Positions 1-5,777 are shown, numbered from the stretch's first letter. The stretch is 7,804 bases of DNA from Rhodocyclaceae bacterium (GCA_018262875.1 JADFDL010000073.1:1-7804), one strand, 5' to 3'. Notes: generated by a model from the letters alone, not told the origin. Translations and numbers: made by a program.

Positions 1-140
1 AACGCCAGTTCCGGCGTCACCATCAGGTGGGCGCCGGCGGCGCGCGCGCGTGCGGCGAACCCGGCGATCCGGTCGGCATTGCCTTCCAGATCGCCCACTG
101 TACTGTCGATCTGGGCGATTGCGATGCGGACTGAGTTCAT
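1..140 (-). CDS. nadE: Glutamine-dependent NAD+ synthase, N-terminal fragment (runs off left edge)
   Basis: Only the first 46 codons are present. The reading begins at the ATG read leftward from 140 and is still open at the window edge. The visible protein starts MNSVRIAIAQIDSTVGDLEG and continues to a VTPELA segment. This is the opening beta strand, the conserved AQ...VGDxxGN motif and the nitrilase-fold catalytic Glu (E44, in TPEL) of the glutaminase domain in bacterial two-domain NadE. That domain releases ammonia from glutamine so the C-terminal synthetase can amidate deamido-NAD+ in the cytoplasm. The gene lies 40 bases downstream of ppa on the same strand. Co-transcription makes sense because NAD synthesis releases pyrophosphate, which Ppa removes. 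The ribosome-binding site before this ATG is weak. A stand-alone nitrilase-family amidase is possible, but the VGDLEGN motif favours NadE. Confidence 0.85.
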   Translation of the reverse strand, partial: MNSVRIAIAQIDSTVGDLEGNADRIAGFAARARAAGAHLMVTPELA

Positions 141-180
141 CGGCGGATTATGACCGAAGGAAATCCCTGTGGGATGCCGC

Positions 181-729
181 TTAGAACATCGGCTTGTGGG
201 TGGCCGCTTCGTAGCGGGCAATGCCGTCGAGGATTTCCTTCTTGGCTTCCTCGGCGCCGACCCAGCCCTGCAGCTTGACCCACTTGCCGGCTTCCAGGTC
301 CTTGTAGTGCTCGAAGAAGTGGGAGAGCTGCGAGAGCACCATCTCCGGCAGGTCGCGCGGCGACTGGATGTTGCGGTACAGGCTGCACAGCTTGTCCACC
401 GGCACCGCCAGCAGCTTGGCATCGCCGCCCGCCTCGTCCTCCATCTTCAGCATGCCCACCGGGCGGCAGCGCACCACGACCCCGGTGATCAGCGGCACCG
501 GCGAGAGCACCAGCACGTCGACCGGATCGCCGTCGTCGGAAATCGTGTGCGGGATGTAGCCGTAGTTGCAGGGGTAGTGCATGGCCGTCGACATGAAGCG
601 GTCGACGAACATGGCGCCCGTGGCCTTGTCCACTTCGTACTTGATCGGATCGGCATTCATCGGTATTTCGATGATGACGTTGAAGTCGTTGGGGATGTCG
701 CGCCCCGAAGTCACGCGATCGAGGTTCAT
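181..729 (-). CDS. ppa: Inorganic pyrophosphatase, family I
   Basis: A complete 182-residue soluble enzyme that hydrolyses PPi to two phosphates in the cytoplasm, pulling biosynthetic reactions forward. The length is close to the usual size of bacterial family I hexameric enzymes. The family signature DDGDPVDV lies at residues 65-72, giving metal-binding D66, D68 and D71. D98 and D103 (in MEDEAGGD) complete the acidic set. E21, K30, E32, R44, Y142 and K143 match the E. coli active-site residues with a one-residue offset, so the enzyme should be active. The ATG at 729 is preceded on its strand by a purine-rich AGAGAGCAGAGAGAAT stretch that can serve as ribosome-binding site. A TATAAT lies about 35 bases upstream. 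nadE follows 40 bases after the stop, probably as an operon. Confidence 0.97.
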   Translation of the reverse strand: MNLDRVTSGRDIPNDFNVIIEIPMNADPIKYEVDKATGAMFVDRFMSTAMHYPCNYGYIPHTISDDGDPVDVLVLSPVPLITGVVVRCRPVGMLKMEDEAGGDAKLLAVPVDKLCSLYRNIQSPRDLPEMVLSQLSHFFEHYKDLEAGKWVKLQGWVGAEEAKKEILDGIARYEAATHKPMF

Positions 730-761
730 TATTCTCTCTGCTCTCTGTCAATAAAGTCCTG

Positions 762-767
762 ATTATA
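762..767 (-). promoter_or_regulatory. Candidate -10 element for ppa-nadE
   Basis: Read on the minus strand this is a perfect TATAAT, placed so that transcription would begin about 25 bases before the ppa ATG, in an otherwise AT-poor stretch. No good -35 hexamer stands 16-18 bases further upstream, where the sequence is a GAGAGAGG-like run. The promoter is therefore weak on sequence alone, or activator-assisted. It is divergent from the iron-operon promoter about 65 bases away. Confidence 0.45.
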
Positions 768-830
768 CAGGCTCCTGCGCTCCTCTCTCGCGCCGCAGCA
801 TGACCATTTGCCCAGTTCGCCACAACTGGC

Positions 831-859
831 TTGACAGCCTTGAAGCACTGAAACATAAT
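831..859 (+). promoter_or_regulatory. Sigma70 promoter of the iron operon
   Basis: TTGACA (831-836, exact -35 consensus), a 17-base spacer, then CATAAT (854-859, one mismatch from the -10 consensus). The predicted transcription start is near 866, leaving a leader of about 45 bases before the ATG at 911. The leader is unusually AT-rich for this genome (for example TTAATTAACTATATTC at 880-895). The Fur-box-like repeat begins inside the -10 element, so the promoter is strong by sequence and placed for repression. Confidence 0.75.
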
Positions 860-875
860 GCGAATCGTTCGCATT
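857..875 (+). promoter_or_regulatory. Fur box (iron-responsive operator)
   Basis: AATGCGAATCGTTCGCATT is a 19-bp inverted repeat with perfect 8-base arms (AATGCGAA / TTCGCATT) around a 3-base centre. This is the size and style of proteobacterial Fur operators (consensus half-sites of the AATGAGAAT/ATTCTCATT type). It covers the last three bases of the -10 hexamer and the predicted transcription start. Fur-Fe(II) bound here would block RNA polymerase, so the operon would be expressed under iron limitation. The genes downstream all concern iron, which agrees. Confidence 0.8.
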
Positions 876-910
876 TCTATTAATTAACTATATTCAAACA
901 AAGGGAAATC

Positions 911-1459
911 ATGAATCGTCTGCAAAGCCTTGCCCTTGGCGCCGGCCTGCTGCTGTCCGCCGCCGCCCACGCCCTCGAATACCCGATCGGCACGCCGCAC
1001 AACGTCGCCGGCATGGAGGTCGCCGCCGTCTACCTGCAGCCGATCGACATGGAACCGGAAGGCCACATGCGCAAGGCCGCCGAAACGGACATCCACATCG
1101 AGGCCGACATCCATGCGCTGGCCAACAACCCGAACGGCTTCCCCGAAGGCTTCTGGATGCCGCATCTCCTCGTCAAGTACGAGCTGACCAAGCAGGGCAC
1201 CGGCGACGCCATCAAGGGCGACATGATGCCGATGGTCGCCTCCGACGGCCCGCACTACGGCGACAACGTCAAGCTCAAGGGCCCGGGCAAGTACAAGGTC
1301 AAGTTCACCATCTACCCGCCGAACGCCAGGGAGAACGCGGCCGGCAACATGTTCGGCCGCCACACCGACCGCGCCACCGGCGTGCGCCCCTGGTTCAAGC
1401 CGGTCGAGGTGGAGTGGGAATTCACCTTCGCCGGCATCGGCAAGAAGGGCGGCTACTGA
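911..1459 (+). CDS. ftrA: Periplasmic P19/FtrA/FetP-type iron-uptake protein
   Basis: A 182-residue exported protein of the P19 family (Pfam Iron_transport), the periplasmic dimeric component that binds Cu and Fe in cFtr1-P19, FetMP and FtrABCD ferrous-iron uptake systems. Residues 1-21 form a signal peptide with likely cleavage after AHA. The mature protein keeps the family blocks YPIGTP (24-29), GMEVAAVYLQPIDME (34-48), HIEADIHA (62-69) and MPMVASDGPHYG (106-117). The expected metal ligands H62, E64, M108, H115 and H151 are present, and their spacings (46, 7 and 36 residues between H62, M108, H115 and H151) fit the C. jejuni P19 copper site. The start is supported by AAGGGA seven bases upstream of ATG. 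It is the first gene after the Fur-box promoter, and its stop overlaps the next ATG (ATGA). The symbol follows Bordetella/Brucella usage and is a family-level assignment. Confidence 0.92.
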   Translation: MNRLQSLALGAGLLLSAAAHALEYPIGTPHNVAGMEVAAVYLQPIDMEPEGHMRKAAETDIHIEADIHALANNPNGFPEGFWMPHLLVKYELTKQGTGDAIKGDMMPMVASDGPHYGDNVKLKGPGKYKVKFTIYPPNARENAAGNMFGRHTDRATGVRPWFKPVEVEWEFTFAGIGKKGGY

Positions 1460-2868
1460 TGAAGCTCACGCCCATCACGCTGGCCCTGGCGCTCGCCGCC
1501 GGCCCGGCTGCCGCCAGCGACGACATGAAGGCCCTGCTGGCCGAGGTGAAGCGTCTCGCCGACCGCGTCGATTCCCTGGAGAAGAACAACAAGGAACTGG
1601 AAAAATCGCTCGCCACCGAGCGCCTCTCCGAGAAGGAGCCGGAAATCGTCACGCGCCTGAAGGCCGTCGAGTTCCAGACCCTCTCCATGCAAAAGCAGGC
1701 GCGCCAGATCGAGGCGCTGGAAGGCATCAGCGTCGGCGCCAGCTTGACCGCCGTCGGCCAGCGCGGCAGCCGTGACGGCCTGCCCGCCGGCGCTGCCTCG
1801 CGCCAGTCGCGCGCCAACTACCGCGGCGACGTCTCCGTCACCCTGCCCGGCGGCGAGATCGGCGACATCGAGGGCAAGATATTCACCCACCTGCGCTTCG
1901 GCCAGGGCAACGGCGTCCAACTCCGCCCCACCTTCACCAGCACGCCGAACACCACTGCCTTCGAGACCAACGCCGGCCCGGACGACTCCTTCGCCATCCT
2001 CGCCCAGGCCTGGTACCAGCTCAAGGTGCCGCTGCCGCGCGACGGCGTCAAGGCCAACTCGCGCGAGCACCTGCACATTACGGCCGGCAAGATCGACTCC
2101 TTCGTCTTCTTCGACCAGAATGCCGCGGCCGACGACGAGTCGGCGAAGTTCCTCAACAACGCCTTCGTGCACAACCCGCTGCTCGATTCCGGCGGCGACA
2201 TCCGCGCCGACGCCTATGGCTTCGCCCCCGGCGCCATCCTCCAGTACGTCAATGAACACAACAAGGATCGCACCTGGGGCCTGTCAGTCGGCGCCTTCGG
2301 CTCCGGTCCCGGCGCCAATTTCTCCGGCTCGCCGGGCAAGCCCTACATCATCGGCCAGGCCGACACCACCTGGCGCTTCAACCACCTGCCGGGCAACTAC
2401 CGCGCCTACCTGTGGAGCAACGGCCGCGGCCCCGGCTACGACGGCATCGAGCGGCGTCACACCGGCATCGGCATGTCGGTCGACCAGAAAATCGCCGATT
2501 ACATCACGCTGTTCGGCCGCTACGGCCACCAGGGTTCCGGCAAGACGCGCTTCGACCGCGCGCTCACCGTCGGCACGGAAATCGCCGGCAACGCCTGGGG
2601 ACGCGCCGCCGATTCGCTCGGCGCAGCCTTCGGCCTCCTGCGCACCAGCTCCGCCTACCGCCGCGATTCGGTCGCGCTCGACCTCGACGGCGACGGCGCG
2701 TTCGACCCGCGCGCCTCCGGCACCGAGCGCATCGGCGAAATCTACTATCGCTTCCGCGTAAACAACCGCCTCGAGCTGACGCCGGACTTCCAGTTCATCC
2801 AGCGCCCGGGCGGCAACGACAGCGCGACGATCAAGGTCGTCGGCCTGCGCGCCAAGCTGGGATTCTGA
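1459..2868 (+). CDS. Outer-membrane porin with N-terminal coiled coil (OprB-like)
   Basis: 469 residues from the ATG at 1459, which overlaps the ftrA stop as ATGA. AAGAAGGGCGG just upstream is a good ribosome-binding site. An in-frame codon at 1414 lies inside ftrA and is unlikely to be used. Residues 1-19 are a signal peptide. Residues 21-88 form a charged coiled coil (L26, V30, L33, V37, L40, L47 spaced as heptads), as in porins that trimerise through a periplasmic stalk. From about 89 to the end the sequence alternates polar and hydrophobic residues with many Gly and aromatic positions, and it closes with a C-terminal Phe (LRAKLGF), a typical outer-membrane beta-barrel signature. Segments such as DIRADAYGFAPGAILQYVNE resemble OprB-type carbohydrate porins. 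Near the C-terminus a DLDGDGAFD loop (408-416) has the DxDxDG calcium-binding pattern. In this operon it probably admits iron or a small ferric chelate. That substrate is inferred from position only. Confidence 0.85.
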   Translation: MKLTPITLALALAAGPAAASDDMKALLAEVKRLADRVDSLEKNNKELEKSLATERLSEKEPEIVTRLKAVEFQTLSMQKQARQIEALEGISVGASLTAVGQRGSRDGLPAGAASRQSRANYRGDVSVTLPGGEIGDIEGKIFTHLRFGQGNGVQLRPTFTSTPNTTAFETNAGPDDSFAILAQAWYQLKVPLPRDGVKANSREHLHITAGKIDSFVFFDQNAAADDESAKFLNNAFVHNPLLDSGGDIRADAYGFAPGAILQYVNEHNKDRTWGLSVGAFGSGPGANFSGSPGKPYIIGQADTTWRFNHLPGNYRAYLWSNGRGPGYDGIERRHTGIGMSVDQKIADYITLFGRYGHQGSGKTRFDRALTVGTEIAGNAWGRAADSLGAAFGLLRTSSAYRRDSVALDLDGDGAFDPRASGTERIGEIYYRFRVNNRLELTPDFQFIQRPGGNDSATIKVVGLRAKLGF

Positions 2869-2870
2869 GC

Positions 2871-3212
2871 ATGCGGCGCCTTCTCGCACTCCTGTTCTTC
2901 GCGTGGTCGGGAGCGCTCCCCGGCGGCATGGCGGTCGCCGCCGGGGAGCTGCCCGCCTTCGAGGTCGTCGTGCGCGACGGCGTCTTCATTCCGGCGCGCA
3001 TCGAAGTGTCCGCCGGCCGCCGCATCAAGCTGATCCTCACCAACGAAGGCCCCGGCCCGCTCGAGCTCGAAAACGACGAGATGCGCATCGAGAAGGTGCT
3101 TTCCGCCGGCGCGCGCTCCTTCGTCGTCCTGCCGAAGCTGAAGCCCGGCGAGTACGACTTCGTCGACGAGTTCAACCCGATCACCGGCGAGCTGAAGGTC
3201 ATCGCCAAATGA
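2871..3212 (+). CDS. FtrB-like periplasmic cupredoxin-fold protein
   Basis: 113 residues, starting two bases after the porin stop. Residues 1-24 are a signal peptide (MRRLLALLFFAWSGAL, then an AVAA cleavage region). The mature domain of about 89 residues is a small beta sandwich matching the Cupredoxin_1 pattern seen beside P19/Ftr1 systems: VVVRDGVFIPARIEVSAG, then LTNEGPGPLELEN, IEKVLSAGARS, and a PKLKPGEYDFVDEFNP hairpin. In the Bordetella/Brucella FtrABCD system the equivalent protein (FtrB) is proposed to oxidise Fe(II) for the permease. Here the mature protein contains no His and no Cys and a single Met (M71), so a type 1 copper site cannot form. The position that is usually His in the FHP motif of relatives appears as Asn (FNP). 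Acidic residues are plentiful and could bind iron. Its stop overlaps the next ATG (ATGA), so translation is coupled to ftrD. Confidence 0.85.
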   Translation: MRRLLALLFFAWSGALPGGMAVAAGELPAFEVVVRDGVFIPARIEVSAGRRIKLILTNEGPGPLELENDEMRIEKVLSAGARSFVVLPKLKPGEYDFVDEFNPITGELKVIAK

Positions 3213-4708
3213 GCGCCGACGCCGTCGCCATGGTCTTCCATCCCCGCCGCAAGCCGCGGCTGGCGCGCCTCGGCAACTGGATGGCGGCGCACCGCCGCCT
3301 GATCCTCGGCGTGCAGTGGGCCATCGTGCTGTTCTACGCCTTCCTCGTCGTGCTGCCGGCCTTCCTGCCGCACCCGCATGCGGAGACGCGCCTGTTTTCC
3401 GGCGACTTCGGCGCGTCCTCCTTCGTCGACGGCGACCTCTGCGCGCCCGACGGCACCCCGCTGCCGCCCCAGGAAAAAGCGCCCTACGCGCCGCAATGGC
3501 ACGAGCGCCTGGTGCTGCTCGCCCAGTACCTGTTCTGGGGCGTCTGGTGGCCCTTCGTCATCCTCTCCATCATGTTCATGGGCCGCGTCTGGTGCGGCGT
3601 GCTCTGTCCGGAAGGCGCGCTCGCCGAATTCGCCTCGCGCCACGGCAGGGGTTACGCCATCCCGAAATGGCTGCGCTGGGGCGGCTGGCCCTTCCTCGCC
3701 TTCGTCCTCACCACGCTCTACGGGCAGCTGGTCAGCGTGTACGAATATCCGCAGGCGGCGCTGCTCATCCTCGGCGGCTCGACGGTCGCCGCCGTCGCCG
3801 TCGGCTGGCTCTACGGCAAGGGGAAACGCGTCTGGTGCCGCTACCTCTGCCCGGTCTCCGGCGTCTTCGCCCTGCTGGCGCGCATCGCCCCGGTGCACTT
3901 CCGCATCGACCGCGCGGCCTGGGATGTCCAACCCGGGCGCATGGCCGCGGTCGATTGCGCGCCGCTACTCGACGTCAAGCACATGACCAGCGCCGCGCAA
4001 TGCCACGCCTGCGGCCGCTGCAGCGGACACCGCGACGCCGTGACGCTCACCGCGCGCTCGCCCAACGCCGAGGTGCTGGCCGCGGGTTTGGGTAATACGG
4101 CGCCGCGCACCAGCGAAGCCCTGCTGCTCGTCTTCGGCATGCTCGGCGTCGCCATCGGCGCCTTCCAGTGGACCGTCAGCCCGTGGTTCGTCGCCCTGCG
4201 CCAGCGCGCGGCGGAATGGCTGGTCGAACGCGAAGTGTTCTGGCCGCTGGAAAGCAACGCGCCCTGGTGGCTGCTCACCCACTACCCCGAGGCCAACGAC
4301 GTGTTCACCTGGCTCGACGGCGCCCTGATCCTCGCCTACATCGGGGGCGTGGCGCTCATCCTCGGCGGCGCCGTGCTGGCGGGACTGACTTTTGCCGCGC
4401 GCAGCGCGAAAATCGACTGGCGCGCGCTGTCGTTGTCGCTGATCCCGCTCGCCGGCATCGGCCTGTTCCTCGGCCTGTCGATGATGACCGCCACCCACCT
4501 GCGCGCCGAGGGCGCGCCGCTCGGCTGGCTGCCCGTCGCGCGCGGCGCCCTGCTCGCTGCCGGCGTCCTCTGGTCGGGCTGGCTCGGCATGCGACTGCTC
4601 TTCGACCGTGCACCGAATCCGCGGCGCGCCATGCTGGCGCTGCCCGGCCTGCTGCTGCCGCTGGCTGCCGTCGGCACGGCCTGGAGCCTGGTGTTCTACG
4701 TATGGTGA
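3209..4708 (+). CDS. ftrD: FtrD-like polytopic membrane polyferredoxin (NapH/CcoG-related)
   Basis: 499 residues from the ATG at 3209, overlapping the preceding stop. Several hydrophobic segments are visible (about 31-53, 103-125, 158-176, 185-203, 303-323, 370-395, 408-427, 445-463, 475-497), so it is an inner-membrane protein. Iron-sulfur motifs are C129-x3-C133-P and C210-x3-C214-P, the paired CxxxCP motifs of NapH/RdxA-type proteins. They are followed by C250 and C265-x2-C268-x2-C271 (CHACGRC). These eight cysteines could hold two [4Fe-4S] clusters. The usual fourth Cys plus Pro of a bacterial ferredoxin motif is replaced by SGHRDAV, which I believe is typical of FtrD. In FtrABCD uptake FtrD is thought to carry electrons across the membrane for the redox cycle of imported iron. 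A WPLESNAPWW segment (345-354) in a predicted periplasmic loop is also FtrD-like. No REGLE motif of the Ftr1 permease is present, so this is not FtrC or a fusion. Confidence 0.88.
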   Translation: MSADAVAMVFHPRRKPRLARLGNWMAAHRRLILGVQWAIVLFYAFLVVLPAFLPHPHAETRLFSGDFGASSFVDGDLCAPDGTPLPPQEKAPYAPQWHERLVLLAQYLFWGVWWPFVILSIMFMGRVWCGVLCPEGALAEFASRHGRGYAIPKWLRWGGWPFLAFVLTTLYGQLVSVYEYPQAALLILGGSTVAAVAVGWLYGKGKRVWCRYLCPVSGVFALLARIAPVHFRIDRAAWDVQPGRMAAVDCAPLLDVKHMTSAAQCHACGRCSGHRDAVTLTARSPNAEVLAAGLGNTAPRTSEALLLVFGMLGVAIGAFQWTVSPWFVALRQRAAEWLVEREVFWPLESNAPWWLLTHYPEANDVFTWLDGALILAYIGGVALILGGAVLAGLTFAARSAKIDWRALSLSLIPLAGIGLFLGLSMMTATHLRAEGAPLGWLPVARGALLAAGVLWSGWLGMRLLFDRAPNPRRAMLALPGLLLPLAAVGTAWSLVFYVW

Positions 4709-4872
4709 AACAGAATCAGGTCAAGCCAACCGGCAATGCGCCCGTCCCGCCCAGGTCAACGCTCACCAGCGCCGAGCTGATGCAGGGCCGGCGCGAGATC
4801 GTCATCGTCCATCAGGGCGAACACTACCGGCTGCAACAAACGCGCAACGGCAAGCTGATCCTGACCAAATAG
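4702..4872 (+). CDS. hemP: Hemin uptake protein HemP
   Basis: 56 residues starting ATG-GTG at 4702, overlapping the last seven bases of ftrD in another frame. The C-terminal block S(A)ELMQGRREIVIVHQGEHY...RNGKLILTK is the HemP/HmuP signature, with H37, G39, Y42, R48, G50 and the terminal KLILTK. It is a small cytoplasmic protein with no signal peptide. HemP/HmuP proteins are usually encoded beside haem uptake genes, and in Bradyrhizobium and Burkholderia they act as co-activators of haem-receptor genes together with iron regulators. No haem receptor is encoded here. In this operon it may report iron status or control a receptor elsewhere, which is inference. GTG at 4705 is an alternative start. 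Confidence 0.9.
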   Translation: MVKQNQVKPTGNAPVPPRSTLTSAELMQGRREIVIVHQGEHYRLQQTRNGKLILTK

Positions 4873-4903
4873 CACGGCAAACGGATTTATTGAGGGCTAA
4901 ACT

Positions 4904-5131
4904 ATGTATGTCTGCGTCTGCAATGCGGTAACCGAATCCCAGGTGCTCCGGGCCGTCGAGGAAGGCGTGCGCAACCTGCGCGGCCTGCAGGCCCGCCTCG
5001 GCGTCGCGCTCGAATGCGGCCGCTGTGCCAGCTACGCGCACGACCTGTTGAAGGGCGGCACGCAGACAGGAAAGCCACGCTGCAACAGGGATTGCGGCAA
5101 CTGTCCCAACGCGATGGAGAAAAAAACATGA
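4904..5131 (+). CDS. bfd: Bacterioferritin-associated ferredoxin with extra Cys-rich tail
   Basis: 75 residues. The BFD [2Fe-2S] ligands are all present: C4, C6, C38 and C41, the same positions as in E. coli Bfd ([11 protein letters not shown] at the N-terminus, ECGRC at 37-41). Bfd docks on bacterioferritin near the haem and passes electrons inward so that stored Fe(III) is released as Fe(II). The start is clear, with a GAGGG ribosome-binding site ahead of the ATG and 31 bases after hemP. The unusual part is the tail: after about residue 56 it adds [18 protein letters not shown], with C60-x3-C64-x2-C67. E. coli Bfd is 64 residues long. The stop overlaps the bfr ATG (ATGA), so Bfd and Bfr are translationally coupled and surely work together. 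Confidence 0.95.
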   Translation: MYVCVCNAVTESQVLRAVEEGVRNLRGLQARLGVALECGRCASYAHDLLKGGTQTGKPRCNRDCGNCPNAMEKKT

Positions 5132-5604
5132 AAGGCGACAAGAAGACTCTGCAGTTCCTCAACAAGGCCCTCACCAACGAGCTCACCGCGGTCAATCAGT
5201 ACTTCCTGCATGCGCGCATGTACAAGAACTGGGGATTGAACAAGCTGGGCAAGAAGGAATACGAGGAATCCATCGAGGAGATGCGCCACGCCGACAAGCT
5301 GATCGAGCGCATCCTCTTCCTCGAGGGGCTGCCCAACATGCAGATGCTCGGCAAGCTGATGATCGGCGAGAGCGTGCCGGAGACGCTCGCCGGCGACCTC
5401 AAGCTCGAGCACATGGCGCGCGCCACGGTGCTCGAAGCCATCGCCTACTGCGAGACGTGCAACGACTACGTCTCGCGCGAGCTCTTCGAGGATATCCTCG
5501 AAGACACCGAGGAACACATCGACTTCCTCGAAACGCAGATCGACCTCGTCGACAAGGTCGGCCTGCAGAACTACCTGCAATCGCAGATGGGGGAACTCGC
5601 CTAG
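5128..5604 (+). CDS. bfr: Bacterioferritin (haem-containing iron storage)
   Basis: 158 residues from the ATG at 5128, the same length as E. coli Bfr. It begins [19 protein letters not shown] and aligns without gaps. The four-helix bundle assembles into a 24-mer cage in the cytoplasm that oxidises Fe(II) and stores ferric mineral. The haem ligand M52 is present. Ferroxidase ligands E18, E51, H54, E94 and H130 are present, but position 127, normally Glu, is Thr (segment EDTEEHID, with E128 and E129 next to it). The Fe-oxidation centre may therefore be incomplete, or it may use a neighbouring Glu, or the subunit may pair with a second Bfr type as in heteromeric bacterioferritins. A purine-rich AGAAAAAAAC precedes the ATG. 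It is the last intact gene of the operon. The frameshifted remnant starts ten bases after its stop. Confidence 0.96.
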   Translation: MKGDKKTLQFLNKALTNELTAVNQYFLHARMYKNWGLNKLGKKEYEESIEEMRHADKLIERILFLEGLPNMQMLGKLMIGESVPETLAGDLKLEHMARATVLEAIAYCETCNDYVSRELFEDILEDTEEHIDFLETQIDLVDKVGLQNYLQSQMGELA

Positions 5605-5613
5605 CGGAGGGCC

Positions 5614-5777
5614 ATGGACAAAACCACGCAGCACGACGACCAGCCGACGCGGACGCCGGCCAGCACCTGCGCGCGCACGCGCGCGAGTTGGTCGACATCA
5701 TCGAGCGGGATCAGGCGTCCGATGCTCGACGGCTGCTGGTCACGGACGCCCGCCCGGCCAGCCGCGCGGCGCACTGA
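5614..5777 (+). pseudogene. Short frameshifted gene remnant after bfr (possibly MgtE N-terminal domain)
   Basis: An ATG at 5614 has an excellent ribosome-binding site (GCGGAGGGCC). Its frame is sensible for about 12 codons (MDKTTQHDDQPT) and then becomes Arg/Ser/Thr-rich and non-coding in appearance. From about 5640 a different frame, reading from a GCC-GAC-GCG-GAC codon run and ending at the TGA of 5775-5777, has the high-GC third positions of its neighbours. It encodes DADAGQHLRAHARELVDII, then ERDQASDARRLLVTDARPAS. That part has no start codon of its own, so a frameshift near 5640-5655 is the simplest reading. The helical ARELVDIIER...ARRLLxxxRPA pattern faintly resembles the N-terminal domain of MgtE magnesium transporters, but this is a weak match. 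The reading is cut off where the first copy of the AAAGTCAGTC repeat begins. It could also be an unrelated short gene or a sequencing error in a real one. Confidence 0.4.

Noticed and set aside
141..180. Possible terminator between ppa and nadE (ATCCC-TGT-GGGAT)
   Set aside because: A stem of only five pairs with no T-run. More likely the two genes are co-transcribed.
1414..1458. Longer N-terminus for the porin from an in-frame start at 1414
   Set aside because: It would overlap ftrA by 45 bases and put Arg-rich residues before the signal peptide. The ATG at 1459 has a good ribosome-binding site and begins a clean signal sequence.
2831..3931. Long open frame on the minus strand (366 codons) opposite the porin end, cupredoxin-like and ftrD genes
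   Set aside because: It is rich in Arg, Ala, Glu and Asp with no recognisable motif. Long antisense frames are common in GC-rich genes, and the plus-strand genes are clearly real.
4873..4903. Second Fur box or promoter upstream of bfd
   Set aside because: The 31-base gap holds a GAGGG ribosome-binding site but no inverted repeat or -10/-35 pair that I can support.
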